NCBI GenBank assembly: GCA_035502095.1
Contig: DATJUX010000007.1
Span: 1-64,000 of the forward strand
Source: JAKANT01 sp035502095
Lineage (GTDB): Bacteria > Pseudomonadota > Gammaproteobacteria > Burkholderiales > Burkholderiaceae_F
Reading direction: 5' to 3'
DNA: 64,000 bases
Within the stretch, counting starts at the first letter, position 1. The number at the start of each line of letters is the position of its first letter. This document shows positions 59,475 to 64,000 of the stretch, piece after piece. Both the position numbers and the translations under genes were made by a program. The notes below the pieces were generated by a model. That model searched no databases. It was not told the origin of the DNA and saw only the letters and a list, made by a program, of their open reading frames with translations.

Positions 59475-59539
59475 TCGCCGCCTACCCGCCTGGCCACGCG
59501 GTCGAAAGAAACCGCGCAGTGCGGCGCGCGAGGGGCGCA

Positions 59540-60169
59540 ATGCCGGTTTTCCTGGTTGCCAATCCGAAAGGCGGTGTGGGCAAGAGCACCATCGCCACCA
59601 ATCTGGCCGGTTATTTCGCGCGGCAGGGGTACCGGACCATGCTGGGCGACCTGGATCGCCAGCATTCCTCGCGGGCGTGGCTCGCGCTGCGCCCGCCCCA
59701 CCTGCCGGAAATCGAGACCTGGGATGTCGACGCGGACCGGATCGCACGCCCGCCGAAGGGAGTCACCCACGTCGTGCTCGATTCTCCGGCGGCGTTGCAT
59801 GGCAGCCTCCTGAAGGAGGCGCTGCGCGTTTCGGACCGCGTGATCGTGCCGCTGCAGGCGTCGCTGTTCGATATCTACGCGACGACGGCGTTTCTCGCCA
59901 AGCTCGCCGACCGCGGCGAACTGAAAGCGAATGGACAGGTCGGAGTGCTGGGGATGCGCGTCAACCAGCGTACGCGGGCGTCCGATCAATTGCAGCGCTT
60001 CGTCGAAGGGCTCAATCTTCCGGTGCTCGGATTCCTGCGCGACACCCAGAACTACGTGCAGCTTGCCGCCCATGGCCTGACCGTCTGGGATGTCTCGCCG
60101 AGCCGGGTCGAGAAGGATCTGGAGCAATGGGCGACATTGATCGCCTGGGCAGATGGAGACAAGCGATGA
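59540..60169 (+). CDS. ParA/MinD-type ATPase (orphan)
   Basis: 209 residues; ATG 59540 with GAGGGG 5 bases upstream. The deviant Walker A motif is NPKGGVGKSTIATNLAGYF with both Lys residues, then LGDLDRQHSSRAW and Walker B-like HVVLDSPAA. It has no HTH and no parB or cobyrinate synthase neighbour, so it is an orphan ParA of the kind used to place a cellular cargo or regulate a process. The start of the DinB gene overlaps its stop (ATGA), so these two are a unit downstream of btuD. Confidence 0.88.
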   Translation: MPVFLVANPKGGVGKSTIATNLAGYFARQGYRTMLGDLDRQHSSRAWLALRPPHLPEIETWDVDADRIARPPKGVTHVVLDSPAALHGSLLKEALRVSDRVIVPLQASLFDIYATTAFLAKLADRGELKANGQVGVLGMRVNQRTRASDQLQRFVEGLNLPVLGFLRDTQNYVQLAAHGLTVWDVSPSRVEKDLEQWATLIAWADGDKR

Positions 60170-60708
60170 TCGATGCCGAGCATTGCCAGATGTTTGCGGC
60201 CTACAACACCTGGATGAACGAGAAGCTGTACGACTGCGCGCAGCAGTTGTCGGACGCGGATCGCAAGCTGGATCGCGGCGCGTTCTTCCGCTCGATCCAT
60301 TCGACGCTGAATCACCTGCTTTGGGGTGACCGCTTGTGGCTGGGGCGCTTTACCGGCCGCAAGCACGAGGTCGGACCGATCGGAGTCGACCTCTACACGG
60401 ACTTCGATCATCTGCGGCTCGCGCGCGTCGAGATGGACGCCGATCTCACCGACTGGGCGCTGGCCCTGCGGCCGGAAAAGCTGGCGGGGCCGCTGACATG
60501 GTTCTCCGGCGTCGCGCAATGCGACATGACGCGGCCGATTTGGCTGTGCGTGACACAGCTCTTCAATCACCAGACGCATCATCGCGGCCAGGTGACGACG
60601 CTGCTCAAGCAGGCGGGCGTCGACCCCGGAATCACCGACCTTCCCTGGACGCCGCTGGCGCGCGACGCGGCAGGCCGGATCATTCTGAGCGACGACTACG
60701 CGCTTTAG
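60166..60708 (+). CDS. DinB family protein (putative metal-dependent four-helix-bundle)
   Basis: 180 residues, start overlapping the ParA stop by 4 bases. The DinB/YfiT fold has three His metal ligands: SIHSTLNHLLWGDRLWLGRF supplies the first (His near 50), and LFNHQTHHRGQVTTLLKQAG the other two. Such proteins are typically thiol transferases (bacillithiol, mycothiol or glutathione) or of unknown function. Its last 29 bases overlap the converging DUF2721 gene. Confidence 0.85.
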   Translation: MIDAEHCQMFAAYNTWMNEKLYDCAQQLSDADRKLDRGAFFRSIHSTLNHLLWGDRLWLGRFTGRKHEVGPIGVDLYTDFDHLRLARVEMDADLTDWALALRPEKLAGPLTWFSGVAQCDMTRPIWLCVTQLFNHQTHHRGQVTTLLKQAGVDPGITDLPWTPLARDAAGRIILSDDYAL

Positions 60709-61180
60709 GCGCCGTCGCCGACGCGGCGACGTGGGCGCTGAAGCGCAGCGTCGCGGTGGCGATGTAGACCTCGCGCAGGAACGTGAGCAGCCCGGCGATC
60801 AGCGCGAGCATGGCGCAGCTGAAGATGGCGGCCACCACCCGCGAAATGTCCGGCCACCCCGCGTAGTAGGCGGCCGTGAACAGGCCGACGATGACGGCGG
60901 ATACCAGCAGTCCGGAGATCACGCACAGCACGATCGCGCGCAGGATCAGTGCCGACCTGCGTGCACACACCGCGTGTTCCGTGCGCAACGCGTCCGCCTG
61001 CGTTACCTGCGATCCGTCCAGGATGCGCTCGATTTCGCGCGCTCGATCGACCGCACGGCCGAGCCGGTTCGCCAGTACGCCGAGCAACCCGGCGATCGCG
61101 GTGAGCAGGAACACCGGCGCGACCGAGAGCTGGATGACGTGGGCGATCAGATCGAGTTGCGGGGGCAGGGTACCCGTCAT
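60680..61180 (-). CDS. DUF2721 membrane protein
   Basis: 166 residues with three hydrophobic segments: VIQLSVAPVFLLTAIAGLLG, AIVLCVISGLLVSAVIVGLF and VVAAIFSCAMLALIAGLLTF. Between them is a charged stretch RAVDRAREIERILDG. This is the pattern of DUF2721 proteins, function unknown. Its start overlaps the btuF stop by 4 bases (ATGA). It is the last gene in the dapB-exbB-exbD-btuF operon. Confidence 0.82.
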   Translation of the reverse strand: MTGTLPPQLDLIAHVIQLSVAPVFLLTAIAGLLGVLANRLGRAVDRAREIERILDGSQVTQADALRTEHAVCARRSALILRAIVLCVISGLLVSAVIVGLFTAAYYAGWPDISRVVAAIFSCAMLALIAGLLTFLREVYIATATLRFSAHVAASATAPKARSRRSE

Positions 61181-62046
61181 TTGGCACCGCGGGCGGCATC
61201 GATGCGCGCACACAGTAGCGCAAGCTCCTCCAGCATGCGCGGCGTATGCCGGTTTATGCGGTTGGCGTCGAGCGTCACGAGCTGATCGTGCGCCACCGCC
61301 GGGATCTGAGGAAAGCGGCGCCACATGTCGAGTGCGCCCGAAGGGCGGGCGTCCGCCTCGGCGGTGACAATGATCTCCGGCTGCGCCGCGACGACGGCTT
61401 CGATCGAGACCTGCGGCGCGATCGGCGCCAGGCCTTCGAAAACGTTGCGCCCACCGCAGATGCGGATGCCTTCGCTCAGCACGTGGCGGCCACCCAGCGT
61501 CATCAGCGGCTCGGCCCAGATCTGATAGAAGACGGCGACCTGTCTGCGCCCGGCGTATTGCGCCTGCAGCGCCGCGACCCGGGCGCGGAATGCGGCAGCG
61601 ACCTGGGCCGCCTCGGGATGGGCGAGCAGGACGCCGAGCCGCTCCATCGAGATGGCGATGCTTTCGATCGCACCGGGCTCGTCGACATAGACGGGAACGC
61701 CGAGGCGCTTGATCGCTTCGATCACGGGCGGCGGGAATCCCGTGCCCCACACCACGATCAGGTCCGGATGCGCCGCGGCGACGCGCTCGAGATCGACGTT
61801 GTGCGCGCGCGCGATGCGCGGAATCCGGCGTGCCGCAGCGGGGTAGTCGGAGTACTCGGTGGTGCCGACGATGCGCGCGCCGGCGCCGATGGCGAACAGC
61901 TGCTCGGTGATGTGCGGCGCGAGGCTGACGATGCGTTGCGCCGGCTGGGCAAGAACGACCGTGTTGCCCGCGTCGTCGACCGCCCTGACTTCGGCCACCG
62001 CGCCGGTGCAGGCCAGGAGCAGGGCCGCCCACAGCGCGCGGATCAT
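61177..62046 (-). CDS. btuF: Periplasmic vitamin B12-binding protein BtuF
   Basis: 289 residues with a signal peptide (MIRALWAALLLACTGAVAEV). Class III binding-protein features: RIVSLAPHITEQLFAIGAGA at residues 38-57, TTEYSDYPAAARRIPRIARA, a central helix, and PQVSIEAVVAAQPEIIVTAE. The lobes bind cobalamin and hand it to BtuCD; a haem- or siderophore-binding role is possible in principle, but the btuBCD operon close by supports B12. Its start overlaps exbD. Confidence 0.88.
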   Translation of the reverse strand: MIRALWAALLLACTGAVAEVRAVDDAGNTVVLAQPAQRIVSLAPHITEQLFAIGAGARIVGTTEYSDYPAAARRIPRIARAHNVDLERVAAAHPDLIVVWGTGFPPPVIEAIKRLGVPVYVDEPGAIESIAISMERLGVLLAHPEAAQVAAAFRARVAALQAQYAGRRQVAVFYQIWAEPLMTLGGRHVLSEGIRICGGRNVFEGLAPIAPQVSIEAVVAAQPEIIVTAEADARPSGALDMWRRFPQIPAVAHDQLVTLDANRINRHTPRMLEELALLCARIDAARGAK

Positions 62047-62495
62047 TGTGCTTTCTTGGCCGCCTTTTCCGGGTCGGATCCGCGCGGCTCGGTCACGAAC
62101 CCGATCCTGGTCAGCCCGGCGTCCTGCGCGGCGGCCATCACCTCGGCAACCCGCTCGAATCGGGCTGCCTTGTCGGCGCGCAGGTGCAGGTCGGGCGGCG
62201 GCGATTTCGCCGCGGCGGCCGCGAGGCGCGCGGCGAGGTCCTTCGCGTCCACCAGATCGGCATTCCAGAACACGCGGCCGTCGGCATCGATCGAGATCTT
62301 GATCGCCTCAGTGCGAGTGTTGACGGGTGCCGCCTTCACGTCCGGCAGGTCGAGGCGAATCGCATAGGCGAGCAGCGGCGCCGTGATGATGAAGATCACC
62401 AGCAGCACCAGCATCACGTCGACCAACGGCGTCACGTTGATCTCCGCCATCGGCTGCGAGGGTGCGAGGCCGCGCTCGAATCCGCCGAAGCTCAT
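62043..62495 (-). CDS. exbD: Biopolymer transport protein ExbD/TolR
   Basis: 150 residues from 62495 (MSFGGFERGLAPSQPMAEIN). The single transmembrane helix NVTPLVDVMLVLLVIFIITA includes the proton-path Asp (LVDVMLVLLVIF). The periplasmic domain follows: KISIDADGRVFWNADLVDAK and PDLHLRADKAARFERVAEVM. Together with ExbB it harnesses proton motive force for TonB-dependent uptake. A Tol-system role is less likely without tolA, tolB and pal. Start overlaps the exbB stop by 4 bases. Confidence 0.88.
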   Translation of the reverse strand: MSFGGFERGLAPSQPMAEINVTPLVDVMLVLLVIFIITAPLLAYAIRLDLPDVKAAPVNTRTEAIKISIDADGRVFWNADLVDAKDLAARLAAAAAKSPPPDLHLRADKAARFERVAEVMAAAQDAGLTRIGFVTEPRGSDPEKAAKKAQ

Positions 62496-63208
62496 ACATC
62501 GCTCCCGCGCACACCCGTCTGCGCTCCTTCCAGCCGGGCGCCGGTCGTCACGTACGCGTGCAGGTCGTGCGCGAATCCGTCGAGCAAGGCGAGAAGCAGG
62601 CGATTCACGCGCGTGAACGCGTTGTAGGCCAGCACGGCGGGAATCGCGACCGCGAGGCCGAAGGCGGTCATCAGCAGCGCTTCGCCGACCGGGCCGGCGA
62701 CCTTGTCGATCGAGATGGTGCCGGCGCTCGCAATGCTCAACAGCGCGTGATAGATGCCCCACACCGTGCCGAACAGACCCACGAACGGTGCCGTGCTGCC
62801 GACCGACGCGAGAAACGTAAGGCCTGCTTCGAGGCGCGCGGCCGCTTCGTTGATGCGCTGGCGCAGCGCGCGGGTGATGAGTTCGGAGCGGTCGATATGC
62901 GAAGCGAGGCTGCCTGCCGCGACCTGGCTTTGCGCCGCACTCGCCGCGCTTTGCGCGAGCGGCACGAATAACGCCTCGGCATCGCGCCGGCGCAGGTCGG
63001 CGATCGCCACTTGCACCGACGGCGCGCCCCAGAATGCCTCGAGCTGGCGCGCGGCAGCACGCACGCGCACCCAGGCCCACGCTTTCCAGAGGATCAGGAA
63101 CCAGCTCAGCACCGACATCGCCAGCAGCAGATACGCCGTCGTGCGGATCACGACGTCGGCCTGGCTCCAGAAGTGGGCGAGCCCGAGGCTGACGCTTTCC
63201 TGCTCCAT
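62492..63208 (-). CDS. exbB: Biopolymer transport protein ExbB/TolQ
   Basis: 238 residues from 63208 (MEQESVSLGLAHFWSQADVV). Three membrane helices: an N-terminal one, then LTFLASVGSTAPFVGLFGTV, with the conserved VGSTAPFVGLFGTVWGI motif, and GEALLMTAFGLAVAIPAVLA. It forms the proton channel pentamer with ExbD. Start shares one base with the dapB stop, and it precedes exbD and btuF, which supports a role in B12 import. Confidence 0.88.
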   Translation of the reverse strand: MEQESVSLGLAHFWSQADVVIRTTAYLLLAMSVLSWFLILWKAWAWVRVRAAARQLEAFWGAPSVQVAIADLRRRDAEALFVPLAQSAASAAQSQVAAGSLASHIDRSELITRALRQRINEAAARLEAGLTFLASVGSTAPFVGLFGTVWGIYHALLSIASAGTISIDKVAGPVGEALLMTAFGLAVAIPAVLAYNAFTRVNRLLLALLDGFAHDLHAYVTTGARLEGAQTGVRGSDV

Positions 63209-64000
63209 CAGCGCACGCCGAGCACGTCGTGCATGTCGTACAGACCCGCGCTGCGATCGGCGAGGAACCGCGCGGCTCGCAGGGCACCGACCGCGTAGGT
63301 CATGCGGCTCGCCGACCGGTGCGTGATCTCGATGCGCTCCCCGGTGCCAGCGAAAAGCACGCTGTGGTCGCCGACGATGTCCCCGCCGCGGATCGACGAA
63401 AATCCGATGCTGCCTTCCTTGCGCGCGCCGGTTTCGCCATGACGCGCGAACACCGCGACCTCGTCGAGCCTGCGACCCTGGGCCGCCGCGATCACCTCGC
63501 CCATCTTGAGCGCCGTGCCCGAGGGCGCGTCGACCTTCTGGCGATGGTGTGCCTCGACGATTTCGATGTCGTAGCCGGTCGCGAGGATGCGAGCGGCGAC
63601 TTCGAGCAGCTTGAAAGTCGCGTTGACGCCGATGCTCATGTTCGGCGCGAAGACGATCGGAATCGAGCCCGCGGCATCCTCGATCGCCTTGCGACCTTCG
63701 GCGTCGAATCCCGTGGTGCCGATGACCATCCGCACGCGGCGCTGCAGGCACGCCTGCACGTGGGCCAGGGTGGCAAGCGGCCGTGTGAAATCGATCAGCA
63801 CGTCGGCCGAAGCCAGTCGACTCAGGTCGGAACCGATCGTCACGCCCGTCTTCCTGCCGAGGAACTCGCCGCTGTCACGCCCGAGATCCGGGCTGTCGGC
63901 GCGATCGAGCGCGACCGCCAGCTGGAGATCGGAGGCGTCCTGCAGCACCTCGATCAACATGCGCCCCATTTTTCCGCTGCTGCCGGCGATGGCGACCCTG
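63208..64000 (-). CDS. dapB: 4-hydroxy-tetrahydrodipicolinate reductase DapB (5' end cut by window)
   Basis: The frame is open to the right edge; about 264 codons are seen. The N-terminus read from the edge has RVAIAGSSGKMGRMLIEV, the NAD(P) motif GxxGxMG, so only a few start residues are missing. Diagnostic motifs: VIGTTGFDAEGRKAI, FAPNMSIGVNATFKLLEVAA, EAHHRQKVDAPSGTALKMGE with catalytic His and Lys, and the C-terminal ASRMTYAVGALRAARFL. It reduces hydroxy-tetrahydrodipicolinate in lysine and diaminopimelate synthesis. It reads directly into exbB with a one-base overlap. Confidence 0.93.
   Translation of the reverse strand, partial: RVAIAGSSGKMGRMLIEVLQDASDLQLAVALDRADSPDLGRDSGEFLGRKTGVTIGSDLSRLASADVLIDFTRPLATLAHVQACLQRRVRMVIGTTGFDAEGRKAIEDAAGSIPIVFAPNMSIGVNATFKLLEVAARILATGYDIEIVEAHHRQKVDAPSGTALKMGEVIAAAQGRRLDEVAVFARHGETGARKEGSIGFSSIRGGDIVGDHSVLFAGTGERIEITHRSASRMTYAVGALRAARFLADRSAGLYDMHDVLGVR

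Overview
The window is about 64 kb of GC-rich chromosome with tightly packed operons, many joined by 4-base ATGA overlaps. The gene set points to a betaproteobacterium, most likely in or near Burkholderiales. Signs of this are a zapB-like/zapA/6S RNA locus, a small Trp-rich membrane protein beside lgt, a plant-type-ferredoxin reductase, TonB-dependent B12 uptake and a liv transporter for branched-chain amino acids. No phage, insertion sequence, CRISPR array, tRNA or rRNA was found. The genes look like core and catabolic chromosome, not a mobile island.

Region 1 (0-12 kb) is a molybdenum and formate block. It holds a ModE-like regulator, moeA, fdhD, a two-subunit NAD-dependent formate dehydrogenase whose NuoE and NuoF parts are fused, a YqeB-type maturation protein and mobA. 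An amidase and a membrane-anchored AraC regulator follow.

Region 2 (12-16.4 kb) holds a secreted alpha/beta hydrolase, a broken SRPBCC gene with two frameshifts, two small membrane or lipoprotein genes and a ceramidase-like (CREST) membrane protein.

Region 3 (16.4-32.5 kb) is a catabolic block: D-aminoacylase, a second amidase, a salicylyl-CoA-hydroxylase-like flavoprotein, two acyl-CoA dehydrogenases with an SDR, a polyglycine-hydrolase-like protein, a tandem TetR regulator split by a frameshift, a zinc alcohol dehydrogenase, an aryl-acid AMP ligase and a class III CoA-transferase/racemase.

Region 4 (32.5-43.3 kb) starts with a ferredoxin reductase. Next comes an ArgD-like aminotransferase operon (aminotransferase, GNAT, PaiB, GNAT). 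It is preceded by what looks like an arginine attenuator: a possibly leaderless 26-codon ORF with four Arg codons in a row, a hairpin, and a strong intrinsic terminator only 7 bases before the ribosome binding site. The liv operon, a D-amino-acid dehydrogenase and a cytochrome c follow.

Region 5 (43.4-54.5 kb) contains lgt, an enoyl-CoA hydratase and malonyl-CoA synthetase pair, GrpB, a Cys/Met-metabolism PLP enzyme, a CRP/FNR regulator divergent from a CHASE2 nucleotide cyclase, a FecR protein, a TauE exporter and an EVE protein.

Region 6 (54.5-64 kb) has 6S RNA, zapA and a zapB-like gene. A cobalamin riboswitch then leads btuBCD, followed by a ParA-like ATPase and a DinB protein. On the other strand dapB, exbB, exbD, btuF and a DUF2721 gene form a second overlapping operon. 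B12 uptake is therefore split over two converging operons. tonB is not in the window.
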